A stretch of 64,000 nt of DNA from JAISGQ01 sp964500965 (lineage in GTDB: Bacteria; Bacillota; Clostridia; Oscillospirales; Acutalibacteraceae): contig CAZCQZ010000002.1 of the NCBI GenBank assembly GCA_964500965.1, forward strand, positions 1-64,000. Direction: 5' to 3'. A model generated the notes under the pieces. That model was not told where the DNA came from and did no database searches. It saw nothing but the letters and a program-made list of their open reading frames with translations. The position numbers were made by a program, and so were the translations under genes. Shown piece by piece: positions 43,908 to 51,284 of the stretch. Numbering within the stretch: the first letter of the stretch is position 1; each line of letters starts with the position of its first letter.

Positions 43908-44038
43908 TATCACGTCATTATTATATCCCAAACGCGCGCTGCACGCAACTGATTATTATATATTTGGTGGGCGTGATACCGCTTCACTTTTTCATTCTGT
44001 CCGAGAGTACCAGTCTCGGATGGGCTTCTTTTTACACT
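43908..44038 (+). other. Intergenic structured region with inverted repeats and terminator-like hairpin
   Basis: Holds TATCACG (43908) / CGTGATA (43972) around the promoter of the three-gene module, the box TTGGTGGGCGTGATACC (43964 on) that resembles TTGGTGTGGTACC in the candidate RNA at 42.1 kb, and a hairpin TCCGAGA-loop-TCTCGGA followed by TGGGCTTCTTTTT. It could be the end of a second plus-strand RNA. Confidence 0.4.
43920..43948 (-). promoter_or_regulatory. Promoter of the three-gene cargo module
   Basis: On the minus strand TTGCGT (43943-43948), 17-bp spacer, perfect TATAAT (43920-43925), about 35 bp before the ATG of cargo protein A. Flanked by the 7-bp TATCACG/CGTGATA repeat, a possible operator. 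Confidence 0.65.
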
Positions 44039-44126
44039 TAAAAATTACTTTAAAACACTTGAAAGCAAAGGCAACTATAGTATGTCACTCTGAAACACAA
44101 CCGCATTACCGGGAATCCTTATATTA

Positions 44127-44573
44127 TCAACCATAGCATTTTTTGCAAGCTCTCAATCCTTTTTTCTCTGCTTTTCCGAGAGTTATCTCCTTTGGATTCT
44201 TCATATTACTACACCGCTTATCTCTATGATACACTTCTGCATCTCCGCCTGCCCAATATACAGTAATTTCATCACGGGAAGTTGTTTCTGTTGAAGACGT
44301 TGTTTTTATCGTACTTGTTGTGGTACTCGTTGTTGTACTCCTTGCTGTAATCGCACCGGTAGTAGAATTCGTATAATCCGAGTTACTTTCTTCCGAACAC
44401 GTGGTACAAGAGAAAAACATCCCAAGCATAGCCAAAACTATTACAAGCGCCACGACCACCATACATCCGATATTTTCACTTGTAGTTTCTCGTTTATTAC
44501 TTGCACATTCCTCTGTACGATGTTTATCATCTGCGTCTTTCATCAGATTGCTAAACTCGATTTGATAATCCAT
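44127..44573 (-). CDS. Membrane protein with Ser/Thr linker and Cys-rich terminal motif
   Basis: 148 aa: cytoplasmic N-terminus, one transmembrane segment (about 36-56), a low-complexity Thr/Ser linker (64-98), and a C-terminal motif YHRDKRCSNMKNP...GLRACKKC with His116, Cys121, Cys143 and Cys146, resembling the small Ada-like metal-binding module found at the ends of many secreted or phage-borne proteins. The ribosome site is weak. Function unknown. Confidence 0.7.
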   Translation of the reverse strand: MDYQIEFSNLMKDADDKHRTEECASNKRETTSENIGCMVVVALVIVLAMLGMFFSCTTCSEESNSDYTNSTTGAITARSTTTSTTTSTIKTTSSTETTSRDEITVYWAGGDAEVYHRDKRCSNMKNPKEITLGKAEKKGLRACKKCYG

Positions 44574-44609
44574 GTTTAATAAAACTGTTTTCTTCAGTTT
44601 ATTTTCCGC

Positions 44610-45095
44610 TCATGTTTTTCTTCCCTCATAACCGCCTTTTGTTCCATCCGTAAGATTATGGGCAATTGCAAGGTTGCATACATCTATTACACATTTGTGC
44701 ATCTCCAGCTTATCGTAAGCTTTTGCCGCTACCAGAAAAGCTTTGTCATTCACAAGATTACCGTTATTCTTATCAAATAAATAGATGCACTCTACACAAT
44801 ATTTAACGCAGTTTTTATAATCGCTATTCGCATATGCTTTTTCGCCAATTTCCAGCAAAGTCGCATATTTATTTTTACCGAGGTTTTTAGTTTGGGATGT
44901 TCTTTTCGCTTTACTTGTCTCACTTACATAGCTCAATCCTGTATTTGGTATCGAAAGCGTTGTCCGGATTCCTCCGTTGGCTTTTTTGGTAATCCTTGCT
45001 CCCTTAACGCCAAATGAATATCCTATTCCGCTTTTGGACAGATTAATGCGAAATCCATTACCCAGATTTATAGACTTTCTATATCTAAATCCCAT
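44610..45095 (-). CDS. DUF4236 domain protein
   Basis: 161 aa. Residues 1-55 are a clear DUF4236 domain (MGFRYRKSINLGNGFRINLSKS is the family start, read in two parts: MGFRYRKSINLG and RINLSKSGIGYSFG). The rest is helical, with TPR-like spacing (YATLLEIGEKAYANSDYKN). GGAGATG precedes the ATG. DUF4236 proteins are common in mobile elements and have no known function. Confidence 0.8.
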   Translation of the reverse strand: MGFRYRKSINLGNGFRINLSKSGIGYSFGVKGARITKKANGGIRTTLSIPNTGLSYVSETSKAKRTSQTKNLGKNKYATLLEIGEKAYANSDYKNCVKYCVECIYLFDKNNGNLVNDKAFLVAAKAYDKLEMHKCVIDVCNLAIAHNLTDGTKGGYEGRKT

Positions 45096-45180
45096 TTTTA
45101 CATCTCCAAACCAATACTTTCTCTTTCACAACGCTCAGATTCTTACACCCTCATTTTAATCGCACCCAAACATACATATG

Positions 45181-45918
45181 CTATTTCAAAACACCAACAA
45201 CTTTGCCCCAACACTTTACGTTCTCATATTCATTGGGGTAAATATCACTATAATCAGGGTTACGGGAAATCAGCCTGTCCTCACCCTGTTCCTTTATGTA
45301 CCCCATGTTATCAACAGTAAACAATCCGACCTCACCAACTTCAACAGACGGCTGTTCACGGACAAGGACGATGTCACCGTTGTGGTATTCAGGTTCCATA
45401 CTGTCACCTGATACTCGTACCGCAAAATCCACCTGTCTGTATTCCTCAGTCGCAGGAATTGAAATTCCCTCTGAATCATTACTGTCAAGAAAAGAGCCAA
45501 AGCCTGCTGATACCGGAAGCAAAGAAAGCTGAATTTGTCTGAACTGGTTTTCGGCTGTTTCTTCGTTATCATTTGCCTTAACTGTGCATCTCTCGTATTC
45601 AATGTTCGTAACTGCCTTGACTGCCTTTTTTCCGAACTCATCAAGTTGAGCATATTTTCTTATAGTGCTGTCAATATATATTTCCTCCGTATTTGCGGAG
45701 ATTTTATTATTTATATCACTTTTACCGTCAACAAAATAGTCCAATGAAACGCCGAAAAAATCAGATAATTTTTTTACTGTAGATAACTTTGCACTTTCAT
45801 ATCCTTTCTTATACCATCCATCTATCGTTGTATAAGGTATTCCACTTTGGACAGATAGTGAATGATTGTTAAGCCCTTTTTGAATCATAAGACTATTAAG
45901 CTTATCAAGAAATGACAT
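45181..45918 (-). CDS. Phage-type XRE repressor with LexA/S24 self-cleavage domain
   Basis: 245-aa CI-like repressor. N-terminal helix-turn-helix (about 8-62), then an S24 peptidase domain with nucleophile Ser173 (VSGDSMEPEYHNGD) and Lys209 (GYIKEQG); the likely cleavage bond is Ala138-Gly139 in PVSAGFG. SOS-linked inactivation by RecA is expected. It faces two small HTH genes across a promoter pair with palindromic operators, the layout of a lysogeny switch. Confidence 0.93.
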   Translation of the reverse strand: MSFLDKLNSLMIQKGLNNHSLSVQSGIPYTTIDGWYKKGYESAKLSTVKKLSDFFGVSLDYFVDGKSDINNKISANTEEIYIDSTIRKYAQLDEFGKKAVKAVTNIEYERCTVKANDNEETAENQFRQIQLSLLPVSAGFGSFLDSNDSEGISIPATEEYRQVDFAVRVSGDSMEPEYHNGDIVLVREQPSVEVGEVGLFTVDNMGYIKEQGEDRLISRNPDYSDIYPNEYENVKCWGKVVGVLK

Positions 45919-45940
45919 TTATAACACCTCTCATGTTCTA

Positions 45941-45969
45941 ATAATACAACGCTATATTCATGTTGTCAA
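45941..45969 (-). promoter_or_regulatory. Repressor gene promoter
   Basis: On the minus strand TTGACA (45964-45969), 17-bp spacer, TATTAT (45941-45946), close before the repressor ATG. Confidence 0.75.
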
Positions 45970-45978
45970 GAAAATAAT

Positions 45979-46056
45979 TACCCCAAAGCGTAAAATAATG
46001 CTTGACTTTTTACGTTTTGGGGTATATCATCATGTTAAAGTTACCCCTTGGGGTAA
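45979..46056. promoter_or_regulatory. Operator sites and rightward promoter of the switch
   Basis: The half site TACCCCAA recurs: ACCCCAAAGCGTAAAA (45980) is matched, with one mismatch, by the inverted TTTTACGTTTTGGGGT (46008), and a perfect 16-bp palindrome TTACCCCTTGGGGTAA lies at 46041-46056. The rightward promoter TTGACT (46002), 17-bp spacer, TATCAT (46025) is covered by these sites, so repressor binding would block it. Confidence 0.7.
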
Positions 46057-46072
46057 GGAGGTGAGATTGGCT

Positions 46073-46285
46073 ATGTATAAAAACCTTAAAGCCGCATTGC
46101 ACGAATCCAATATAACCAACGCAATGTTAGCGATGCTCCTTGGTGTGGCTGAAAAAACTGTATCAAACAAGCTTCGCGGCGATACAGATTGGACCTTACC
46201 CGAAGCAAACAAAATCAAGGCTTTACTGCCGAAATACAATTCTAGCTGGCTATTTGCAACCGTCACAAACAACACAGAAGAATAA
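46073..46285 (+). CDS. Small phage-type HTH protein (Cro-like)
   Basis: 70-aa protein with a helix-turn-helix (MYKNLKAALHESNITNAML then LGVAEKTVSNKLRGD). AAGGAGGTG lies before the ATG at 46073; an earlier in-frame Met would start within the promoter. It is the first gene to the right of the switch and a likely antagonist of the repressor. Confidence 0.75.
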   Translation: MYKNLKAALHESNITNAMLAMLLGVAEKTVSNKLRGDTDWTLPEANKIKALLPKYNSSWLFATVTNNTEE

Positions 46286-46297
46286 GAGGTGAATCAA

Positions 46298-46486
46298 ATG
46301 TCGGAAGTATTAATCGAAGCGCGGCGTAAAAAGCGGCTAACACAGAGCGAATTAGCTTCTCTTACCGGAATCAATCAGGCGGCTTACAGCAACATTGAGA
46401 ACGGTAAAAGAGTACCGAGCGTTAAGTTAGCGAAACGTATTGCAACTATTCTCGAAATTGACTGGACCCTGCTGTTTAAAGATTAA
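46298..46486 (+). CDS. Small XRE family HTH protein
   Basis: 62 aa, nearly all helix-turn-helix: ARRKKRLTQSELASLTGINQAAYSNIENGKR is split across helices 1-4. GAGGTG precedes the ATG at 46298; a GTG nine bases earlier is part of that site. It follows the Cro-like gene by 12 bp and ends in a hairpin (AAAGGGCA / TGCCCTTT, 46485-46516). Confidence 0.85.
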   Translation: MSEVLIEARRKKRLTQSELASLTGINQAAYSNIENGKRVPSVKLAKRIATILEIDWTLLFKD

Positions 46487-46524
46487 AGGGCAAGATGTCG
46501 CCACACCCTGCCCTTTCGGTAAAA

Positions 46525-46656
46525 TTACTTTTTACCCTTTTCTCTCTGAGAAAGTGCACTTCCTGCTACGGATTTGCTGGACTTGCTATATCGCCCATCA
46601 CGTAACACCTTTGAAGCAGTAGAAGCAACTTTCTTGCTCGTTGCCTTATTAGCCAC
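46525..46656 (-). CDS. 43-residue basic small protein
   Basis: Short minus-strand frame beginning with GTG after AAGGGG. The product is rich in Lys, Ser and Ala (KKVASTASKVLRDGR, then SVAGSALSQREKGKK) and resembles small proteins with an ASKVL...SVAGSALSQ pattern that recur in mobile elements and enterobacterial genomes. It has its own promoter at 46.72 kb. Function unknown. Confidence 0.65.
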   Translation of the reverse strand: MANKATSKKVASTASKVLRDGRYSKSSKSVAGSALSQREKGKK

Positions 46657-46966
46657 TAATTATATCCCCTTTCCGTAAAAATCAGCAAACACGTCAAATT
46701 TCACGTAGCTGTTGACATAATTCTACATCATGTCATTGTATATGTCAATATGAAATACTTTATCTTAAGCACAATATTTTGTGGTTATGACTGTTTTGTA
46801 ACCTTTTATATCAGTTTACAATAATGATTTTCAATGTTCTTTGCAAACGCCTAATTTGAAAATCAAAAATGGAGGTGAATCACAATTATTTGCAGTATTT
46901 TTAATTCGTTAAAAGCGAAATTAAATAGTCATTTTTCAGAAAAAGCAATTGAAAGGAGTACCACAA
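46657..46966. other. 310-bp gap with divergent regulatory DNA
   Basis: No complete gene. It contains the minus-strand promoter for the 43-residue gene at its left side, AT-rich DNA, and a strong GGAGGTG (46871-46877) on the plus strand with no ATG, GTG or TTG at a proper distance in a useful frame, possibly a decayed start. A minor frame of ten residues begins ATGGAGGTGAATCAC. Confidence 0.5.
46720..46748 (-). promoter_or_regulatory. Promoter of the 43-residue gene
   Basis: On the minus strand TTGACA (46743-46748), 17-bp spacer, TAGAAT (46720-46725). Confidence 0.7.
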
Positions 46967-47206
46967 ATGCCAAGAACAAAATACGGAACACCGAAAGAAC
47001 AGCTTGACCTTGAAAACGAGTTGCGAAATCGCTACGGCGGAATGATGACGGCAAAGGACGTTGGACGCGAACTCGGTATGCACCGACATGAAGCTTACTC
47101 ACTTTGGTTAGCTGATGTTTCTTACGTCCTTGTAAACAACCGTAAGAGATACCGCGTTACCGAGGTCGCCAAGAAAATCTATCTGAATACGGTTCACGCC
47201 GTATAG
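46967..47206 (+). CDS. Excisionase-like winged HTH protein
   Basis: 79 aa. The block MMTAKDVGRELGMHRHEAY then NNRKRYRVTEVAKKIYL fits the MerR/excisionase-type helix-turn-helix that bends DNA at attachment sites. AAAGGAGTA precedes the ATG at 46967. It could be the directionality factor for the integrase at the other end, which is inference. Confidence 0.65.
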   Translation: MPRTKYGTPKEQLDLENELRNRYGGMMTAKDVGRELGMHRHEAYSLWLADVSYVLVNNRKRYRVTEVAKKIYLNTVHAV

Positions 47207-47223
47207 TCATGGGAGGTTAGCCC

Positions 47224-47634
47224 ATGATACGTAAATTCATCAACTCCCATTTCCATGCCGTACTCTGCGGTTGTATCGCCTGGACTTGTATATGTGCCGT
47301 TACTGCAATAACATGCACATTTGCTCCCTGCGATTCGACAAAGGAGGCTTCACCGTCCGAAGCAGTCGCGCCGATAATGCTGTACGATGTGCCTCTTGAT
47401 GATGACTTGCAAATATTTATCATCAACGAGGCTCGGTCACACGGCATCGACCCGGCAATAGTTATCAGCATGATATACCACGAATCCACATACAACACCG
47501 ATGCAGTCGGTGACAACGGCAAATCACTGGGACTTATGCAGATTAACCCCCGGTGGCACAGTGAGCGAATGGAACTGCTGAGCTGTACAGACCTGCTCAA
47601 CCCATATCAGAATGTTACCGTTGGCGTTGACTAA
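47224..47634 (+). pseudogene. Truncated lytic transglycosylase (SLT) fragment
   Basis: Starts normally (GGGAGG site, signal segment at about 10-35, catalytic Glu87 in IYHESTYN, GLMQINPRWH) but stops at residue 136 in NPYQNVTVGVD, about 50 residues short of a whole SLT domain. The DNA immediately following encodes part of an unrelated protein, so an internal deletion has joined two genes. It would probably be inactive. Confidence 0.75.
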
Positions 47635-47951
47635 GAATTGCCGAACAATATACAGGCAAAGAGCAGACCGATTGCTCCGAACTGCAGAAAGAAATAGATA
47701 ATGCAATCCACATGAAAGAATTCATTTCAGAATACCGCTCAATGATGCAAATGGAAGATGACCGCAAGCGTCTTATTGCCGAGAGTGCCGCATTGACCGA
47801 AAAAATTGACCTTGCGCGAAAGCTTCCCGGCATAGTTCTTGAATCTGCGACAATTCCTATCCGTGACCTCACCGTCAAGGACGGCGAGCCTCTTATAGTG
47901 CACGGGCTTTCTTCTCGGTCTGCCGCTCCGAAAACTCGCAATAATTTTTGA
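47631..47951 (+). pseudogene. Fragment of a phage-type protein (possibly AAA/SMC-like ATPase)
   Basis: Open frame of 106 codons without a suitable start, beginning directly at the junction with the transglycosylase fragment (IAEQYTGKEQTD, a coiled-coil-like middle, then EKIDLARKLPGIVLESATIP). The tail (about LIVHGL on) looks shifted to a different frame. The middle recalls the region before the signature motif of phage SMC-like ATPases; that recall is weak. No ATPase motif is left. Confidence 0.5.
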
Positions 47952-48148
47952 ATTTTCAAGGCATTGTATTGAAAAGATAAAGCTTTCGGTGTTTAATAAA
48001 CAGAGATGCACTATAAGCGTTTGAGCAATGTGCTTTTTACGGATATGTTCCGGTATCTTTTAACAATATTCTACAAGCTGCGTTAGCGGCAATTCGGTTA
48101 CATACCGTTTTGTGTCTTTCAGCGCAGCGGAAAGGCATGGTCATATAT

Positions 48149-49567
48149 ATGAATGTCCTCGAAAACTCTACAACGGTTGAAGAAGCGGTGAATAATGATA
48201 CAATCGAACAGACAGGTGATCGTGCTAAATACAAGGACAGCACCTATGAGATTGTCTCTAAAGTTGCGTATTTAATCGGCGTCTCCAAACGCATATTTGA
48301 CAATGAGCATGAAACACCGAAGCTGGAAATTTACAACAATCTGGAGCAAGATAAATCCGCAAGAATTATTCGGCACCTGTGTATTGTAAGGACGGCGATT
48401 GAACGAAACTTTCGGCACATCAACGAGGCAATGAAATCAAGCTATCTTTCTATCGGCAGTATGCCTGAATACGTGCCCCAGGAAAGCCTTAAACAGCTCA
48501 ATGCGGACGGTATAAACTTCATCAAGAAATCCAGCACGAAATTGAGCCACCATATTATCGAAATCAACCGGCTGATTTCAGACAGAATCAACAACTGCAA
48601 GAAGCTGTTTCCTCTTTGGCTGAATTGGCAATATGTGAAAAATCTCTTTATAATGCCCGACGGTTTGAAAGAGGACGGAACGAAAACAGCCGCAGATGTC
48701 TATTATTCACACTTACTCCTCTATCCCTACCAGATGTATATAAACTGGGTGCCGGACGATGTGGGGAATCTTTTGTACAATGACAAGAAATTTGTCACTT
48801 TGCTTTATAAGATGAATAATGACTATTTTGCGGAATACAGCAAAGTTTCTGACGTCGGCAGCTATGTCAAAGGCAACATTTATGAGTTTATCGGGAGCAG
48901 CGAAAAGGTCGTTGTGGTGGTTGACTGTGAAAACTCAGATCCGTATAAGCTTTGTGCCACCCTCAAAAATCTTGACTATCAGTATACTCAGAAGATTGCA
49001 TCTATCATACTGTTCGACGATGTTCACAGTGCCTCTGCATGGCGTATTCTGGACAATTTTACGCATATTCCGGTTGAACACATGATGATTGAGCGCGTTA
49101 AGCAAAACAAGTCTCTTGTAGATGTTATGCTGATTGCCCGTACCTGTCAGGAACATTATAAAAACGATGTGGATTCCTTTATTCTGGTGTCCAGCGACTC
49201 GGATTACTGGGGGCTGATTTCTTCCTTGCCGGAGGCTCGATTCCTGGTTATGATTGAGCGCGAAAACTGCGGACCGGATTTGAAAAACGCTCTTGTTAAT
49301 GCCGGTATCTTCTATTGCTACATTGATGACTTTTATTCCGGTAATGCAGAAGATATTAAAATCGGCGCGTTGTTTAAAGAAATGTATCACTACATCGACC
49401 AAACCGTTCGACTGAATATTAAGGAGATGTTTGACGAGGCATTGAGAGCCACGAGAATTGAGATGAGTTCTTCCGAGCGCAATCAGTTTATGGACAAGTA
49501 TTTAAAGACTATGCAGATGTCCATTGCCGAAAACGGCGATGTTATCCTGGAGCTGAGACGAAAATAA
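48149..49567 (+). CDS. NYN (PIN-like) nuclease domain protein
   Basis: 472 aa. Residues 30-240 are an unrecognised helical domain; 250-400 form an NYN/LabA-like nuclease with the acidic centre Asp259 and Asn262 (VVVVVDCENSD), Asp325 (SLVDVMLIA) and Asp350/Asp352 (VSSDSDYWGL). The protein is intact and has normal codon use, unlike the fragments before it. The ATG at 48149 is preceded by AAAGG; a weak promoter (TTGAGC/TATGTT at 48021-48049) may serve it. NYN proteins degrade RNA, and element-borne ones could act in defence; that last point is inference. Confidence 0.8.
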   Translation: MNVLENSTTVEEAVNNDTIEQTGDRAKYKDSTYEIVSKVAYLIGVSKRIFDNEHETPKLEIYNNLEQDKSARIIRHLCIVRTAIERNFRHINEAMKSSYLSIGSMPEYVPQESLKQLNADGINFIKKSSTKLSHHIIEINRLISDRINNCKKLFPLWLNWQYVKNLFIMPDGLKEDGTKTAADVYYSHLLLYPYQMYINWVPDDVGNLLYNDKKFVTLLYKMNNDYFAEYSKVSDVGSYVKGNIYEFIGSSEKVVVVVDCENSDPYKLCATLKNLDYQYTQKIASIILFDDVHSASAWRILDNFTHIPVEHMMIERVKQNKSLVDVMLIARTCQEHYKNDVDSFILVSSDSDYWGLISSLPEARFLVMIERENCGPDLKNALVNAGIFYCYIDDFYSGNAEDIKIGALFKEMYHYIDQTVRLNIKEMFDEALRATRIEMSSSERNQFMDKYLKTMQMSIAENGDVILELRRK

Positions 49568-49666
49568 GTCCGCCGTTTCCGCCGCTTACCGTGCGATGAT
49601 ATTTCGTTTTTCAATCTTTGTAACATTTTATTTTTTAAGATTCGACAAGTTTTTCCGTAAATTAAA

Positions 49667-49740
49667 GCAGAGCATATTCGATACTCCGTTTGTGGCTCCA
49701 CAGCACCTCCACTTTAACGGATTTCTCAAATATGCTCTGC
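49667..49740. repeat. 12-bp perfect inverted repeat with nested stems
   Basis: GCAGAGCATATT (49667) and AATATGCTCTGC (49729) are perfect reverse complements; inside, CCGTT/AACGG and TGTGG/CCACA also pair. The region after the NYN gene holds nothing else. It may be a terminator, a small structured RNA, a MITE-like end, or the edge of the element. Confidence 0.6.
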
Positions 49741-49774
49741 TATTATTTATGATACTATTCAATAAATGTTTTTA

Positions 49775-50236
49775 TTAAATATTGTTATGGAAATAGTACA
49801 AAATTCCGGATTGAGAATCATAGAGCCATACGTCATAGCAGCCGAATTCCGGATAAAAGTCGTCCTCGTCGATATAAAAGTAATCCTTTGTATCAATTAT
49901 TGAACGGTCAAAGGAATAATTTACCACAAGCTCACACTCGGCATCACCCTCGCGAAAAACTTCAATCCAATCTTCAAAATCATCTATGAACGAATAGATG
50001 ATTTCAATATCGGATTCTGAAACCGCGGAAAAAAAGCGATTATTTTCAAGGTTAACCGTACTGTAGGTATACATGCCGAAATCGGTAAAATCCTGAAACT
50101 CTCCGTGAGTCCACAGTTGTTCCCTTTCGTACTTTCCCAAAGAAGCAAGGACTTTATCCTGAGGCGTCTCAATTTCACAGGAAATCAGAATCACTAACAG
50201 CGCACACGTCACAAGTACCGCAATTGCACGTTTCAT
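49775..50236 (-). CDS. Small lipoprotein of unknown function
   Basis: 153 aa with a lipoprotein signal (LVILISC, lipid-modified Cys20) and a strongly acidic, aromatic-rich mature part. AGGGTGATTAA precedes the ATG. It stands alone after plsX on the same strand, separated by 43 bp. I recognise no family. It is probably core, though it borders the accessory region. Confidence 0.75.
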   Translation of the reverse strand: MKRAIAVLVTCALLVILISCEIETPQDKVLASLGKYEREQLWTHGEFQDFTDFGMYTYSTVNLENNRFFSAVSESDIEIIYSFIDDFEDWIEVFREGDAECELVVNYSFDRSIIDTKDYFYIDEDDFYPEFGCYDVWLYDSQSGILYYFHNNI

Positions 50237-50279
50237 TTAATCACCCTTCGTTCTGCTGTGTACTATTTCTGTCTCAGCC

Positions 50280-51284
50280 TTACTCGGATTCCTTATCCGC
50301 GCTTACAAATGCGGTAATGTCACCGATTACATCGGCTTTGATAAAGTCCGCAAGCTGACCTATGGCATTACAGAAGGTCGTTGCTTTGCTGCTGCCGTGA
50401 GCCTTGAATACAGGCTTCTGCACGCCCAGGAACGGTGCGCCGCCGTATTCGTTATAATCAAGCTCCTTTTTCATGGCTTTCATTTCTTTAAGCACCATAC
50501 CTGCCGCAAGCTTGGTTTTGAGATTCTTCTTGAAAACGCCCTTGATTTTGTCAAGAAGCGCACCTGCAACACCCTCGTACATTTTAAGAATAATGTTTCC
50601 GGTAAATCCGTCACAGACGACAACGTCACAGCCGTCATAGGGAATGTCACGTGCTTCAACATTTCCGACAAAGTTAATGCCCTCACACTCTTTCAAAAGA
50701 GGGAATGTGGCGGTACGAAGTTCATCGCCCTTTGTGTCTTCTGTGCCGACATTTGCAAGACCTATTCGGGGGTTGTGAACGCCCATTACCTTATCCATGT
50801 AAACAGAGCCCATCTGTGCAAACTGCTTTAGCATTTCAGGTCTGCAATCGGCATTTGCGCCGCTGTCGATAAGCATAACCATGCCCTTTGACTTCGGCAT
50901 AACAGGTCCTAATGCAGGTCGCTTGACACCCTTAATTCTCTTAACGATAAGCGTCGCTCCCATGAGAAGTGCGCCGGTGCTGCCCGCGCTTACCATTCCG
51001 TCTCCCTGACCCTCGGACAGCATTCTCAGGGCTACTGCCATTGAACAGTTTTTCTTGCTTTTTGTAATTTCCCTGGGGTGCTCCTCCATTGAAATAACAT
51101 CGGGAGCGTCAACAATAGTCATGTTTTTAAGTGAAATTTTATTTTCGGCGGACACCTTTTTGATGTCCTCCTCACTGCCTGTAAGAACGATTTCAACGCC
51201 GTACTTCTCAACTGCCATTTCACAGCCCTTGAGTATTTCAAGAGGCGCGTTATCTCCGCCGTATGCATCGACTATGATTTTCAT
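50280..51284 (-). CDS. plsX: Phosphate acyltransferase PlsX
   Basis: Makes acyl-phosphate from acyl-ACP for the PlsY step of phospholipid synthesis. The beginning VDAYGGDNAPLEILKGC, MEEHPREITKSKKNCS and GSTGALLMGATLIVKR are the PlsX pattern. 334 aa is normal. It overlaps trmFO by 4 bp. Its usual fab partners are not here. Confidence 0.96.
   Translation of the reverse strand: MKIIVDAYGGDNAPLEILKGCEMAVEKYGVEIVLTGSEEDIKKVSAENKISLKNMTIVDAPDVISMEEHPREITKSKKNCSMAVALRMLSEGQGDGMVSAGSTGALLMGATLIVKRIKGVKRPALGPVMPKSKGMVMLIDSGANADCRPEMLKQFAQMGSVYMDKVMGVHNPRIGLANVGTEDTKGDELRTATFPLLKECEGINFVGNVEARDIPYDGCDVVVCDGFTGNIILKMYEGVAGALLDKIKGVFKKNLKTKLAAGMVLKEMKAMKKELDYNEYGGAPFLGVQKPVFKAHGSSKATTFCNAIGQLADFIKADVIGDITAFVSADKESE

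Larger units (their letters stand above)
40868..49740. mobile_element. Putative integrative element / prophage remnant at tRNA-Pro
   Basis: Left edge is the tRNA 3' end followed by an integrase. Content is accessory: integrase, repressor-type S24/XRE gene facing small HTH genes, excisionase-like gene, unknown modules, fragments of phage-type genes, and a NYN protein, with no conserved housekeeping gene. Base composition between 42.2 and 45.1 kb is visibly more AT-rich than the flanks. No second copy of the tRNA 3' end was found, so the right edge (a 12-bp inverted repeat near 49.7 kb) is provisional. No structural phage, relaxase or replication genes remain. Confidence 0.7.

Noticed and set aside
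40868..50236. Complete prophage
   Set aside because: No capsid, tail, terminase, portal or replication genes; only switch, integrase and fragments are left.
49568..50280. attR copy of the tRNA-Pro 3' end
   Set aside because: No match to the T-arm or acceptor sequence was seen here or within 42-49 kb on visual search.
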